A DNA stretch of 64,000 nucleotides. It comes from Tubiluchus corallicola (lineage: Eukaryota; Priapulida; Priapulimorpha; Priapulimorphida; Tubiluchidae). Below are positions 32,883-45,665 of this stretch, piece after piece. Every line of letters starts with the position of its first letter. Positions within the stretch are counted from its first letter, which is position 1. The translations under genes were made by a program, and so were the position numbers. Where the stretch lies: the NCBI GenBank assembly GCA_030141605.1, contig JAQGDQ010000711.1:1-64000 (forward strand), read 5' to 3'. The notes beneath the pieces were generated by a model. It was not told the origin of the DNA. It worked only from the letters and a program-made list of their open reading frames with translations, and ran no database searches.

Positions 32883-33398
32883 CTATAAGCCAGGGGTGTG
32901 CAAATTGCGGCCCGCGGGCCACTTGGGGCCTGCCGAGAGAATTTGTGCGGCCCGCAAAGAGATTTGTCAACCTAATGAAAGTGCGGCCCGGGTGATTAAT
33001 TAAGTGTATCCAGCTGAAGTCCGTGCCACGATCCCAAAGATAGTGCAGGTAGTTTTTTCTACTAGATCGGATGCCATTAACCCTTACAAGACGGTTGTAG
33101 CTTAATGTCACTGTACTACACAGACTGCGTGATACACATTACTAATATGCACTGTAATGAAATTACCACTATCTGTCCTGAAAGTAGAAATATATGGTTT
33201 GTAATATAAATTTTAATAACTTCTAAAATAGTTTCTTGAGTGTAGTAGTAATGATGTACGCAGGTCGGATGCAAAAAAATCGTTATTAGGCCTTTCTGTA
33301 CTTGGTTCCTTGATCAAACTGCCTGTGGCCTGCAGGAATTGCGGGAAAGTTTAATGTGGCCCAGCTAGTCAGATAATTTGCACACCCCTGGTAAAAGG
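32883..33398. mobile_element. 500-bp hAT-like non-autonomous element
   Basis: The element 32891-33390 starts CAGGGGTGTGCAAATTGCGG and ends AATTTGCACACCCCTG. Flanking 8-mers CTATAAGC and GTAAAAGG match at 5 of 8 positions, consistent with an eroded target duplication. GC-rich subterminal blocks (GCGGCCCGC) are typical of such hAT ends. It has no transposase. It shares termini with 5484-5565. Confidence 0.85.
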
Positions 33399-33699
33399 CA
33401 TACAGTGATATGAAAAGTATGTGGTACAAGTATACTTACAGTATACAGACATTAGGTATGTGAGAACTATGCAAGAGCATTGATTCCTGTCCTGATTCGT
33501 GTACAACTCCCACTCTAAACTCCCCCTCCACACTAACTCAACTCAGCTGATTGATTCGTAAATTCTATCTTTCTTTTGCTGCTTTTGAATTTATAGAAAT
33601 CAATAGATTGTTTGCCTGTGAAATTGCTTCTAAATTTTGTCAATTGGCAACATTAGGAATTCAATGTTGAGAGAGTTATCTACACAGAAGCCTGAAAAT

Positions 33700-34045
33700 T
33701 GCAACTTTACTCGGAAAATTATTCAAAAGAACTGTACAGAATTGGATAGAACGAATTTTAAGGGGAAACTGGACCCAATATTAAACCACAGCTGAAAGCA
33801 AACAAATCTATAAAACATTACAAGGGAATATACTATTTTTTCAAGAATAAATTACGTAAAAGAATTGTTGCCATAGAAACGTAATTTCGCGTTCGTTAGT
33901 TCTTCGTTGCTACATACATTTTGCCATTCTCTAGTTAGACGGGCAGTGGCGCCTGCATCTCGTAGAGGCGTTGCACAAAAAACAGGTTCTGTACTTCCCT
34001 TTTCAGAGGTGTTCAGTTGTGACGTCGCTGTCACAGCTTTCTGGC
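33700..34045 (-). repeat. Dispersed repeat family II, inverted copy
   Basis: It contains TTTTTCAAGAATAAATTACG, AACGTAATTTCGCGTTCG and AGGTGTTCAGTTGTGACGTC, the reverse complement of blocks at 27530 and 38345. Confidence 0.75.
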
Positions 34046-34184
34046 TGTTTTTGTATTATTTCGTTTTCGTCGCCATGACAGAATTGCGATCAGCGCCACC
34101 TGCAGCCAACTCGAAATATTAATTTGCGTCTCATTTGTAAAAACACACGACTTCCTAGCTGCTTCTGGAAAATATGACAGGCTT

Positions 34185-34345
34185 GATGAGAGAATTCGGG
34201 TAAAAAAGTCACAGGGGAAAAATCACAGGAGAAATACAGGTAAACTCATCCTTTACCCTAGCCTTAACCCTGAGCTTAACTCTTTACGATAACCATTGCC
34301 AAAATTAATTGTGACTTTTCTCCTGTGACGTTTTTCCTAGCCACG
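34185..34345. repeat. GTCACAGG inverted-repeat element, copy 1
   Basis: Left AAAAAAGTCACAGGGGAAAA and right TTTTCTCCTGTGACGTTTTT are inverted relative to each other around a TAACCCT-like core. A more diverged copy lies at 43065-43215. Confidence 0.6.
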
Positions 34346-34738
34346 TTATTACTGGTCACGTGATGGAATGATCCCAGCTTGTCGTCAAAGTATCTCGCCG
34401 AAGAAGGTGAAGCTGAGTGTCACTGAAGTTAAGCTGTTCCGAGTCTGGCCAGTAATTGATGGGGTGATTTCTGGGAAACTGCCTTGCTGCTTCAATTTCC
34501 TATCTTCCCTATATTGAGACGGAATTCGTAGATTCCCATTGTTCGTGGTTTGAGAGGAAGGGCAGATTTCTCCGACGTTCGTTAATTGATAAAAATGAAG
34601 GGAAACAAAAATTTCGGGGAGGGAGTCGTGCAGATGACTAGATAAGCTTGGTAAAACTTCGTCAGATTATTAAACGAATGAACCGTTTCACGTTGATAAA
34701 CATTCTGGCATTCCAAGTCATAATTTAAATAATGATTA

Positions 34739-35196
34739 TTAACCCTTTCGGTCCCAAATTATTTTTTTAAAAATTTTGTTTGGTACTTTTGTTCAGTATG
34801 TCTGTCTTGTTTACACATAATAATTTGTTTTTCCTACCTGTGCCCGCGTGCTAAATATAGCCTGTATCCCACGGGATACATTGGGATTTAATGGAAGCAT
34901 AAAATGTGCTTCATTTTGCAACTGCTGATAATTTTTTAAAGTATTTAAGACATTTAGTATGCACGCTATGCTGATCTGTACAAAGTCGTCTCTAAAGTAC
35001 TGTACCTTGCGCAGTTTTTTATGCTATGTAGATTTTCTAGTTTGCCATTTTATCACCATTTTTAGTCTATTGTTATTGGCTTAAATCAAAATAACTATTA
35101 ACAGATCAAATAACTCTCAGTTTTAAAATTTTATTAATTTTAAAGGCAGAAAATATTCTCGTATCCCACGGGATACAACGGGTATGAAAGGGTTAA
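34739..35196. mobile_element. TTAA-flanked non-autonomous element (piggyBac-like), copy 1
   Basis: Bounded by TTAA on both sides, with inverted ends CCCTTTCGGTCCC and GGGTATGAAAGGG. GTATCCCACGGGATAC, a perfect palindrome, occurs near each end. It has no coding capacity. The copy at 51249-51716 is nearly identical. TTAA targeting and CCCTTT-type ends suggest piggyBac; no transposase is present to prove it. Confidence 0.88.
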
Positions 35197-36639
35197 ACCA
35201 GGACTACATTTTTGGGGAAACATTTTTCATATTTATAAGTTGGCTAGAACGCGTTTAAGTACGCTATATTCTAGCATTTATAAATCGTTAGTGAAAATAA
35301 TTGCCCATTAAGTTTAATTACCCAGCAAGTGTCTAAATGTCATCTACGGGTTTTATGAAGCTCTGTAGGTTAATGGAACGGTAGATTTTATTTGACATGA
35401 ACCATTAATTATCCCTAATATAGGATAAACTGCCGCTTTGCCATTAGTCCAAATTGATGCTAAAATTAACGCCGTCCATTACCCGTATCATATATTTTAA
35501 AGTTTATGAATTATAACGCGTTGCCAGCTTAAAACTGCGGATTCCACGCTAACGCAAAAAAGCAAAATTTGGTTTGTATGGCGCACTGTATTATTTAAAC
35601 TTTCAACACGCTGAACAATAATTAATTACGGTGGAATTTGGAAGCCTTTGCGACGAATTTTAGCTATTCTGTATAACTCTCGTTCAAATATGATACACTG
35701 CATACACGAAACTATAAACCTTATTAACGGTTTTTGCAAAAGGTGATTAAAGATGTACAAAGATGTAAAGATAGCGAAATTCTCTTGTCACTGAACATGC
35801 TGAATGGTTGTTCAAGTGTAACAACACTGGGCGAAAATAGAATTTTTTGTGAAAGTAAGGGAATGAGTTTAAATTGTATCGTAGAAGAAAAACAAATTGA
35901 AATTTATTGGTCTTTTGAATTAATTATTGACTGTTTCACTAGAAATGAACTGAACCGGAAGCTTCTATATTTACTAAGTAGCTAATTTAGAACTGTATAT
36001 ATTGTATTGTTTTTGTACATATTTCTATCGTTGCTAATTATTTATATTCACTTACTTCTGTATTGTGTATCGCAGTAATTTGCGAAATAAATTAAATGAG
36101 ACACATTTAAAACTCACAACATACATTAAAATTTAAACTACCTTAAAAAATTAATTTACCTAAAAAGTACAGTCTAAACAAATGTGTTTTGAGATGCCGT
36201 TTGCAGAATGTACAGCAACAGGTAAATTATCCAGAGACGTGGAGGACAGGTAGACAAAGCTTTTTCATCACCATCATCATCATCATCATCATCATCATCA
36301 TTTTTCATCATCAGCTTGGAATAGGCTGATATTAATTAGTTTGTTTATTATCATTAGAACGAAGGGTTCAATAATTATTACGGCATATCAAAGGCAAACA
36401 TTTTGGTCTGTAACCTGCTGGGCTTGTCTTCTCTAAACCGAACTGTTTCTTTCCTGCAGCGGAAAAGACAACTGAGAACAAGCGCCCCTAAAATCCCTGG
36501 GACTGCTTTATTCTGGAAAACGTAATGCTTTTGTTTCTTATTTCCGATTTGTTAAAGAACAGTAAAATATTACTGAACAGAACTAAATTCTATTTTTTCA
36601 CCTTCAGCAATTGCGAGCGTTAGTAGATCAACGAAACAG
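35197..36639. other. Non-coding; short CAT microsatellite
   Basis: A (CAT)n tract lies near 36267-36302. The 83-codon frame at 35734 opens with TTG, not ATG, and has no recognisable family. Confidence 0.5.
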
Positions 36640-37450
36640 TGGCGTGAAATTGCATTATTGTTTTGTCTATCTCAGTGTGCAGCAGTGACTCACCAAAAAC
36701 ACATTGCTAATCTTGTTGACAATGTAAAATACTTTAAACTTTTAGTTAGTTAGTGAAGAATGTGTTACGAATGCTTTGATTATTTTTTCAAACTTCACTC
36801 AATGCTATATAGGTTTTACATGTCAAATTTAGACCTACGTTAAATGTAGACTTAGGTAGTTCAAATGTGTCTTGGTAACTCAAATGTAGACTTAGGTAGT
36901 CCAAATGTGTCGTGGTAACTCAAATGTAGACTTAGGTAGTTCAAATGTGTCGTGGTAACTCTAATGTAGACTTAGGTAGTTCAAATGTGTTAACAATGGT
37001 TTTCAACAAATCTTGAGTGCTTTCGGTAAGTCCAATGTAGACACATGTCAAGTCAAATGTGACATTGGTATCTCAAATGTGGATAGGTGTTAAAGTTTAA
37101 GGATGTTAAATTTAATCTTCTTTAATTTCAATTTAATAATTGCTCCTAATTTAAAATAACAACGTTATAGGCTAATAGTTCACTAATATTTTGCCTAAGT
37201 CACATTTGAACTTTCCTGTGTCTACATTTGACGTGTAAAAACCTCTATAAACTTGTTTCAAGCGACTTGCAGTTAAAATGGCTGCGCCTAACTGTCATCG
37301 CTGGAGTTTAAATTTACAAGTTTTATACAGAGTTACTGTTATCACAAGCGCTGTGTGCAATAAGACAGCATGTGGGTGATATAAAACTTTACGAGGAAAT
37401 TTGTAAGCGTTTTTGTGAAGAGTGTTTTCTTGTGCGTTAATGTGGCTAGT
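36640..37450 (+). repeat. Dispersed repeat family I, copy carrying an internal 40-bp array
   Basis: Family blocks (CTCACCAAAAACACATTGCT, AAAATGGCTGCGCCTAACTG, GTTTTATACAGAGTTACTG) are split by a tandem insert at 36842-36990 of a 40-bp unit (AAATGTAGACTTAGGTAGTT plus CAAATGTGTCGTGGTAACTC), just under four copies. Confidence 0.8.
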
Positions 37451-38344
37451 GCCTCAGGTATTGTCTTGAACATGCACCCACCCACACCCTATGACATTTG
37501 CAAGTGGCAGCAGAACTATGTCATTTCTATTACCATAGCACGTTCTAGCTTGGCTTGGACACCTATTGTAAATAGATGGTTATGTACATTATAACAAATC
37601 GCGTGATTATTGAGTATGCGACTAATCTCAGGTACACTCTGCACCCTGCCGATTTAATGCATTTACGCATCTCGCACGCGCGCGTTTTCGTAATTAATTC
37701 GTTCTGCCGAGGCTATTATTAGTGCTGTCACAGATGCACGACGCGCGCTTTGTTTCTATAAATAGTCCTGCGTAGAATACCAGTGTTTGTTTAATAGCGC
37801 GGCACATTGATTTTCCTCTGACAAGAGCGATGCATTTAGTGGCAGGCCTAGAAGCCATGTTAGCTAGCTGCGATTACTCTGCAACATGGTTTTATGTGAC
37901 ATGAAATGAACTCGGTTGCAATAGACACTTGTACGGCTTCTAGCATGACATTATTGCATCTGTCGGAATGCCAGAATTGCAATGTTGTTTATCATGGATC
38001 CATAGCAACAGGGAAGTGTGGGCAATTATGATTTATTGGAGTAAAATTGACCGACAATTACCTTGCCAAGATGGTTTTATTTACCGTTTCTAAAATGACC
38101 TATGATAGGAGCTCAAGACTAAGTATTATAGGAAAACCAGAACCAGTCACAAAGTACAGCGCAGAACCATCTAACCTGCAAAATATTGAAAAGACACAGA
38201 TAACTTTTTCAAAAATGACGAAAGTGAAGGAATTGTTACCCTTCATAAGTCTTTAAAATAAAACAGGATGATTTTTCATATCCTAGCTCACTTTGAAGTA
38301 CAGTAAAAAGTATACATTTTAACGTATATAATAACATTTTAACG
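37451..38344. other. Non-coding, nothing specific
   Basis: A 69-codon frame at 38047 has no recognisable family. Confidence 0.45.
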
Positions 38345-38640
38345 TCTATTGTACAACATATTTAAACTTTGAAAATTTAAATTTCAAGTTTACCGCTGAG
38401 CTCACGTGTGAGCTCTCGAACCTGTGCACTACATCACAACTGAACTGAGAGGTACAGCGTCCATTTTTTGCACATGTGACAGAGAAGAACTAACCGCGTG
38501 AACGCGAAATTACGTCTCTACAGAAATAATTCATTCATGTAAGTCATTCTTGAAAAAAACATATGTTCCCTATCAGTATTTTACAGCTTAGATTGTTTTA
38601 CGTTATATAGCTTAAGATTCGGTACGCTTTTCCTTTAACG
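38345..38640 (+). repeat. Dispersed repeat family II, copy
   Basis: It contains TTTCAAGTTTACCGCTGAG, CACTACATCACAACTGAACT and TTCATGTAAGTCATTCTTG. Confidence 0.75.
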
Positions 38641-39506
38641 CCTTGTTGCCAGTCTGCCGTCTTGCTTGTTGTCATAGTCTGCCATAGTCACTTAATGCGA
38701 GATTGTTTTTGTTTACGTGTTTGGAATTTTTGTAAACAATTCGTCGTGCGCCTCTTGCTTCGCTGTTCGATTTCGTGATTGCTCGTGCTCTCTCTCTCTC
38801 TCCCTTTCTCTGTTGCAGTATTACAATTTGTTTGTAATTTTACTTCTGCATTGCCTTAATTACAATTACTGTTGTTGTTACACAACTATTACGTAATATA
38901 GTTAGAGAAATACATAGTAAAAAAGCCATGTCTGTTGAGAGGTTAAGCTTATTTCACTGTTCGCGAAAATGTTAGAATTTAGTAACAAAACTGCAATAAT
39001 TAGTAATTAGTAAAATCACTTCATGCTTGGGTGGTTCATCCCATTTTCAATGCCCATTCTTCTTCCAATGACGTCATTTGTCTTGAAGAAAAGTAGCGCA
39101 TTATCAATCTTTATCAAAAGTATACTAAGTTTTTACAAATAATAGATAGTTAATTTTGTTGTAACATTCAGTTTGTTCTTATTTTATTGCAATAGCTATA
39201 GTCCCAAACTCTTATCAATTAATTACTCTGATTAATTTTCTAATTAATTCCTTATTCCAAAATAAATTCACAACATTGTAATGTTTTTGCGTGAACATTA
39301 GGTAAGCTGCAGAATAATTTAACCAACGCGCGCCTACGGAAAGCCACGACGCGCTTACGAAAAGTCACGAAGTCCCCCAGTTAGCTAGTTACGTCATGAT
39401 TTTCAAGTGAACGGCGGCAACCACTACGCCTGAAAATTTCTATTCAGGGGTGGTTTATTTTAAACTTAGTCTTTATAAGCAGGTCTTTGCAAATTTCTTT
39501 GTTATC
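38641..39506. other. Non-coding; one TGACGTCA site
   Basis: TGACGTCA is at 39069-39076. No gene is recognised. Confidence 0.45.
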
Positions 39507-39698
39507 TTTAAGTGATAACAGTAAAATAAACCCAACATACTGAGTGACTTGTTCTTTCCTTTAGCACACCACAAACAGTTTAAGTGATAACAGTAAAATA
39601 AACCCAACATACTGAGCGACTTGTTCTTTCCTTTAGCACACCACAAACAATTTAAGTGATAACAGTAAAATAAACCCAACGTACTGAGTTACTTTGTT
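39507..39698. repeat. 72-bp tandem repeat, about 2.7 copies
   Basis: The unit starts TTTAAGTGATAACAGTAAAA and contains ACTTGTTCTTTCCTTTAGCA. Confidence 0.93.
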
Positions 39699-41157
39699 CT
39701 TTCTTCCAACAATGGTAACAAAGTTAATAAAGTTACTAAACTACATAATAGCTTATCATTCAGAAATAGTTGTTGCAGTAATAGTGGTTAAGAAGCAAAG
39801 CTTGTGAAACAAAAAGTGAAAAAAGTTAATCTCCCTGTCACCATCTTGCCATCCTTTCCTACTACTCATTTCCTCTCTCTCTCCGTTTTCTTTGCCCTCT
39901 CCTCTTTCACTCCCTACCCACCTCCCTTTCTCAGCCTCTCGTTTTCCTTCGTGGTTTAAACTACGTCAACTCAATCACTTTCAAAAAGATGATAAAACGT
40001 TCGCATTACGTTTCAGCTGCAACTGACGCTTTTATCAACGTTACATTTATTTCTCGTATCATTAGTGCAGCTACAACACCTTGCACTATATATATATAGC
40101 ACAGACAAGTCGTCACGTGACACCATTGATTTTTCAATCTTCTAAATGGACAAGAAATTGGATTTTGACCTAGGAACAATGGAGACTGATTCGTTTTAGG
40201 ATGTCTTTAAATTTTCTCGAGTGCCTCATTCAAGTTTTGTTACAGTAATGCAAGCCAGACGTAATTTACATTACTAATCCTAAGCAAGAAGTCAGTCCGT
40301 TATTTAATTGTGCTGTCTTCCTGTTCAAATCACTTGCAGATTCACATTGTATCCTAGGGGTTGTCTTTTTCTATTATTCTTTTTATTCACTAGTAGTCGT
40401 CGGGTAATTACTTCCGGTCGGTACTGAAAGAGAAATTATATTGCCCTGCAGAGGTTGATTACGTGCGATATTATTTGCACATTATTAATGTAACAATAAC
40501 AGTTGTGTATGAGTCGCGCATGCGCTCTGGTACAACTTCAAAGTTAAAGGAAAAACCAACACTCGAACAGCATTCGTTGTATTTTAACATGCACTTAAAA
40601 CTATTGAAATTACAACATTATATACACGCATAAAGTGTCTCACTTAAAAATGCACAAGAAATTTGAATCATTCACATCTCCCGGCAAACAAACCTTGCTA
40701 CAGGTACATTTGACAAAAATGACGTAAGCTGGTGGACATCACGAAGACACGTATAACAAAGCTGCAGTTCACCCAGAAATTATGCTATTCTAGGTGAATG
40801 AATTTTTATGTTTAACCGTGTTCGTGCGAAAATTAGTGACCCAAGGAATTTGATAACTTCTAAGTGCTTACATAGCTTTAATCCACAAGATTATATTTCA
40901 AAATGCGTCATGACTACACTAGATAATTACAGACAAGCAGGGAATTCTTGGAGGCTACGAGCATACAGGAGGTGCTGGGCGGTTGGCTTAGCTCATACAC
41001 TTCAGTTTTAGTTTATTAAAGTAATTATTCTGTTGCTTTGTCGGGTTTTATATTATCATCAGTAACTGGTTGTCATTACATAGTGGGAAACGGATTTTAT
41101 CAAAAAGCAAAAAGGTGTGTTAATAATCTCTCGTTTAACGTTTTGTATTGATTGTAG
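39699..41157. other. Non-coding, nothing specific
   Basis: A pyrimidine-rich stretch lies near 39840-39960. A 67-codon frame at 40808 has no recognisable family. Confidence 0.45.
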
Positions 41158-41529
41158 TTGATGATATTAACTGTAGGTGCAAGTACCTGGGTGGGATAAG
41201 TGTTTAAAATGTTACATTGTAACCAGGTGACGTCATGTTTCGTTCAAAATCTAACATCACAGACAAGGAACGGAGGAAAGGTGCAATAATTACCCCTCAG
41301 TGGTTACAGGTAGTTTTGATTATAATAATTATGTGCTTGCATAGCAAAATCGTCAATAATAATAATAATTTAGTAATCATAATTTATTTTTTGCCTTCAA
41401 AATAACAGTCATAGATAGTATATAACAATATAACAGTTGATGATATTAACTGTAGGTGCAAGTAGCTGGGTGGGGTAAGCGTTTAAAATATTACATTGTA
41501 ACCAGGTGACGTCATTTTTCATTCAACAT
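41158..41529. repeat. Direct duplication of about 94 bp, 278 bp apart
   Basis: 41158-41251 and 41436-41529 share GTTGATGATATTAACTGTAG and AACCAGGTGACGTCAT, each carrying one TGACGTCA. They differ at roughly a dozen positions. Confidence 0.9.
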
Positions 41530-42071
41530 CAGCCCATCCAAACTTAAAGTGATCGCGACTTTTAATTGATTTTACTAATTACACTATTCGCTTATCAACG
41601 TTTTTCTCAAGTATTGAAATAAGCTCATCTTTCCGAGTGGCTGAGCTTTTGTTTGAGGTAATGTCTATTCTATTACGTAATGCAGCCACAATTACTGAGT
41701 AATGTTCCCCCTTGAACAGATGCTCACGATTAGCTTGATCGTCGTTTTTTCGTGTAAAGAGCAGTCTTTGATCATGTCAGTTGAGCTGACGTGATCTCTC
41801 TTTATAGGGATGGATTTCGTTGCTTCAAAGACACCGCACATTTTAAATTTCTGTCTGATTACATGTCACAATGATATTCTGCGATCAGTAGCGTTATGGT
41901 CAAAGTTCTATCGTAGGCGGTCGTGAATTCTCATGCACTACAGGAGGCGTTCTGCTCGTATTAACCTCCATTCACCGTTTCAGTGAAGTACATCCACCGT
42001 CATATCCATTTTAGGTAAATGCTGGTTAGTTTAAACATAGTTTATTTGGTTTAGATGATACACCTTTTAAA
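41530..42071. other. Non-coding, nothing specific
   Basis: No gene or clear repeat recognised, apart from a short segment (TTTTACTAATTACACTATTC) shared with 48940-48965. Confidence 0.45.
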
Positions 42072-42405
42072 ATGTATGTATGTATGTATGTATGTATGTA
42101 TGTATGTATGTATGTATGTATGTATGTATGTATGTATGTATGTATGTATGTATGTATGTATGTATGTATGTATGTATGTATGTATGTATGTATGTATGTA
42201 TGTATGTATGTATGTATGTATGTATGTATGTATGTATGTATGTATGTATGTATGTATGTATGTATGTATGTATGTATGTATGTATGTATGTATGTTTGTA
42301 TGTATGTATGTATGTATGTATGTATGTATGTATGTATGTATGTATGTATGTATGTATGTATGTATGTATGTATGTATGTATGTATGTATGCATGCATGTA
42401 TGTAT
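42072..42405. repeat. ATGT tetranucleotide microsatellite, about 83 copies
   Basis: An almost pure (ATGT)n tract with one A-to-T change near 42296 and ATGC variants at the 3' edge. Tetranucleotide periodicity opens long frames in several phases; none is coding. Confidence 0.98.
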
Positions 42406-42653
42406 TCTGTAAGCTGATACATGAATCGTCACTCCAGAAGTGCAGAAAAAACAAAGTATTATCAATACAAATAAAGCAAATTAGATATACATGCGTACAG
42501 ATACTTATAAACAAAGACATATACATAGAAAGTTAACTGATATGACACAATCATTAATATAACAATTAAATAATAACAATAACTGTCTTAAAATTTACCA
42601 TAAATACAAAAAAGAAATCCCAAGATCTGATCACATTAAAAAGTTTAGTTCTC

Positions 42654-42956
42654 CTAATGTAATTTTGGACACAATAAAAATTTTTTAGTTAACATTGTTA
42701 TTAAAATATTAAAATCATCACTTTCACAAAGATACAATGACAATAGTTCAAATATAAATTGTAAAATATTGATATTTAAAGGGAATAGTAAGTTATTTAA
42801 TTGGCTGAACATATCATCTCTGGCTTGATAATAATGAGGGCATTCAAGGAAAAAATGTTCTGAGTTTTCAAAATATCAAACACAGCCACATTTTGGGGAG
42901 ACAAGTAGACTCTCAGAAACTTTGCAGCCTTTCAAAAACAAAACACTACTACGCAT
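42654..42956 (-). pseudogene. Non-LTR retrotransposon C-terminal fragment
   Basis: The minus strand reads MRSSVLFLKGCKVSESL, CGCV-stop-YFENSEHFFLECPHYYQARD and FSQLNNLL. The C-G-C ... E-H-F-F-x-E-C-P-x-Y pattern is the C-terminal zinc motif of LINE ORF2 proteins (also called zf-RVT-like). One in-frame TGA shows it is dead. RT and endonuclease parts are absent. Confidence 0.8.
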
Positions 42957-43064
42957 GCGTCCGTGACGGACAGTGATGATCTCGTGCCATATGCATTTTG
43001 GTTTTAATTCTAATTGTCACCAGTAAAAGTGTTCTGTCTGGTTGTCTTGATGCAGTGGTGACTG

Positions 43065-43215
43065 GTATTAGAGTCACAAAACTCACAATTTCGTCTAAGA
43101 AAAAAGGTCATAATTAACTTTGGCTACGGTTACGGTTAGGGCTAGAGTTGCCGTTAGATTTATTCTTTTCTTCCTGTGACCTTTTTCTTGTGATTTTTTC
43201 TTTAACCTTTTCACC
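43065..43215. repeat. GTCACAGG inverted-repeat element, diverged copy 2
   Basis: GTCACAAAACTCACAATTT on the left and TTCCTGTGACCTTTTTCTTG on the right flank a GGTTACGGTTAGGG core; compare 34185-34345. Confidence 0.5.
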
Positions 43216-44261
43216 TGTCGCTTTTTAGTTGTTATTTTTTTTTACTTGTTTGCAGCTTGATTCGACAGTGTGTCAGAACAGGTACAGTCTTGCATTGCTG
43301 TTGCTGCTGCTGTGGTCAAACTGACCAAGCATACTCTTGTTTCTTGCTACTATATTTTGATTCCTAACCGGACACCACACTGCCATGTTCATTCTTTTAC
43401 TCCTTATATAGGCGGGTTAAAAACAGTTTTCATACTTTCAGGAGATGTCCCGTAATCCTGTATTTTATCTGTAATCCTGTAGCATTGTACTTAAATTTTC
43501 GCTTTTGCAAACATGTGCAACACGCTCGTGAAATATTTTTGTTGTTGAAAATCATGTTCGTTTGTGACGTCATCAATAGTTGGACTCACTTGATGTTAAT
43601 TAAGATTTTAATCAATTATTTAGTTATCGGAAACGCTTTTCGAGTATCATTGGTGATAAAACGTATACTTTTTACCGTATTTAAAAATGGGGTTGTGTAT
43701 GAAAAATCATCCTGTCTTCGTTCAAGTTTCCCACGGGACACACTACAACATTAAGCTTGCCATGCTAACAGATTGTATGTGTTTCAGCCCTTGTTCCACT
43801 TCACGTATATCGCTACCATTTTCGGATTGAATTACGGCTTGTTCGCTGAAACTGTCGTGTATAGAGCAAGTGATTAGTTTCAGAACTTTAATGGATTCCG
43901 TTGCAGTATGGCAATCAATAAGTTCCATTGTGAGTTTGTCTAACTAGCAAGGTTTGATCGGGTTCATTACGGCGTATAATTTACTGGTCCGCCATAGTTA
44001 ACATTCGCCCTTCTATTTATACCACAATTATGAACTGACATCGCCAATATAGTGCTGGAAAAATGGCTTTCTGAGAAGCCATCGTATATTTAACGGGCAG
44101 CGCAAATTACTGCGTGTCAGCAAAGTAGACGTATGAAAGGCGCTTGTAAGCCAAATGGGTGCTGAATTGCTTTGGGATTTCAAAAGGGCAAAGGAGAGCA
44201 ACTAAAAGCGTCAGATTTTCACCGAGATACTTCACGATACCTCGACTTGATGTCTCAAGTG
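43216..44261. other. Non-coding; one TGACGTCA site
   Basis: TGACGTCA lies at 43565-43572. Short open frames (43270, 43485) are not recognised. Confidence 0.45.
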
Positions 44262-44594
44262 GCGCTTTCATGCTTGACGTCAAAGACGTTAGTGTCTGCA
44301 ACAAGGACATGCAAGTGACGACCATTACGCTCTTCCTCAAGTTGCCATTTCTGCACTCATATTCTTACATGTATTGCGCTTAGAAGATGTGCGTGTGCGT
44401 GCGTGCGTGCGTGCTTGTGTGCATGCGCTTTCATGCTTGACGTCAAAGACTTTAGTGTCTGCAACAAGGACATGCAAGTGACGCCCATTACGCTCTTCCT
44501 CAAGTTGCCATTTCTGTGCAGTCGTGCACTCATATTCTTACTTGTATTGCGCTTAGAAGATGTGCGTGTGTGCGTGCGTGCTTGTGTGCATGCG
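44262..44594. repeat. 163-bp direct duplication ending in GTGC/GCGT microsatellite
   Basis: 44262-44424 and 44425-44594 share GCGCTTTCATGCTTGACGTC through GCGCTTAGAAGATGTGCGTG. Each ends in a GTGCGT tract. Confidence 0.95.
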
Positions 44595-44729
44595 TATGTG
44601 TGCACGCATGTGTACATAACTACTAGTTTTCATAATTATCATTAATATGATATCCTATTTGAAATGACTAGCTAATAAGTCGCGTTAAATAGTATATCCC
44701 CACGAACTTTCCATTGCATTGCTATGTTA

Positions 44730-45665
44730 CTTCGCCTACCTGTTTGAAAGATTTATGTAACTGACAAAGAAATGTATAAACAGCACTGCATCACTATCCC
44801 AGCGTGCACCACTGATTCACCAACAGCACTGCATCACCATCCCAGCATGCACCACTGCATCACCATCCCAGCATGCACCGCTGATTCACCAACAGCACTG
44901 CATCACCATCCCAGCGTGCACCGCTGATTCACCAACAGCACTGCATCACCATCCCAGCATGCACCGCTGATTCACCAACAGCACTGCATCACCATGCCAG
45001 CGTGCTCCACTAATTCACCAACAGCACTGCATCACCATCCCAGCGTGCACCGCTGATTCACCAACAGCACTGCATCACCATCCCAGCGTGCACCACTGAT
45101 TCACCAACAGCACTGCATCACCATCCCAGCGTGCACCACTGATTCACCAACAGCACTGCATCACCATCCCAGCGTGCACCACTGATTCACCAATAGCACT
45201 GCATCACCATCCCAGCGTGCACCACTGATTCACCAACAGCAGTGCATCACTATCCCAGCGTGTACCACTGATTCACCAACAGCACTGCATCACCATCCCA
45301 GTGTGCACCACTGATTCATCAAAAATACATTGATCTCACAATATAAAGTAATTTATACTTATGTTAGTGAAGAGTGCACTACAAATGCTTTGATTAATTT
45401 CCAAACTCTAGGCAATGTTATCTCAACTTTCGTACTTGTATTAGTGAAGAGTGCACTACAAATGCTTTGATTATTTTCCAAACTTTAGGCAATGTTATCT
45501 TAACTTTCAAACAACTTACCGCCAGAATGGCTGCGCTTAACCGTCATCGCATGAGCTTATTCAGCGTTACTGCTGATACAAGCTTTGTACGCAATAAGAC
45601 AGGTATGTACGTGAAATAGCAGTTTCAAGACGAATTTTTTAGTTTTGTGTAAGTAAATAGTTTTT
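44730..45665 (+). repeat. Dispersed repeat family I, copy expanded by a 43-bp array
   Basis: Family order is preserved on both sides of the array: ACCTGTTTGAAAGATTTATG before it, then ATGGCTGCGCTTAACCGTC and TTCAGCGTTACTGCTGATAC after it. A 77-bp internal stretch (AGTGAAGAGTGCACTACAAA) is also duplicated. Confidence 0.8.
44779..45318. repeat. 43-bp minisatellite, about 12.6 copies, nucleated inside a family I element
   Basis: The unit reads CAACAGCACTGCATCACCAT then CCCAGCGTGCACCACTGATT CAC. The same block occurs singly in other family I copies (for example CATCGCCATCCCAGTGTGC at 28043), showing the array arose from part of the element. Confidence 0.95.

Noticed and set aside
35734-35985. 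83-codon plus-strand frame
   Set aside because: It opens with TTG and not ATG, has no recognisable family and no exon signals.
42026-42536. Several 110-166-codon frames encoding MYVC or HTYI repeats
   Set aside because: By-products of the ATGT microsatellite in different phases.
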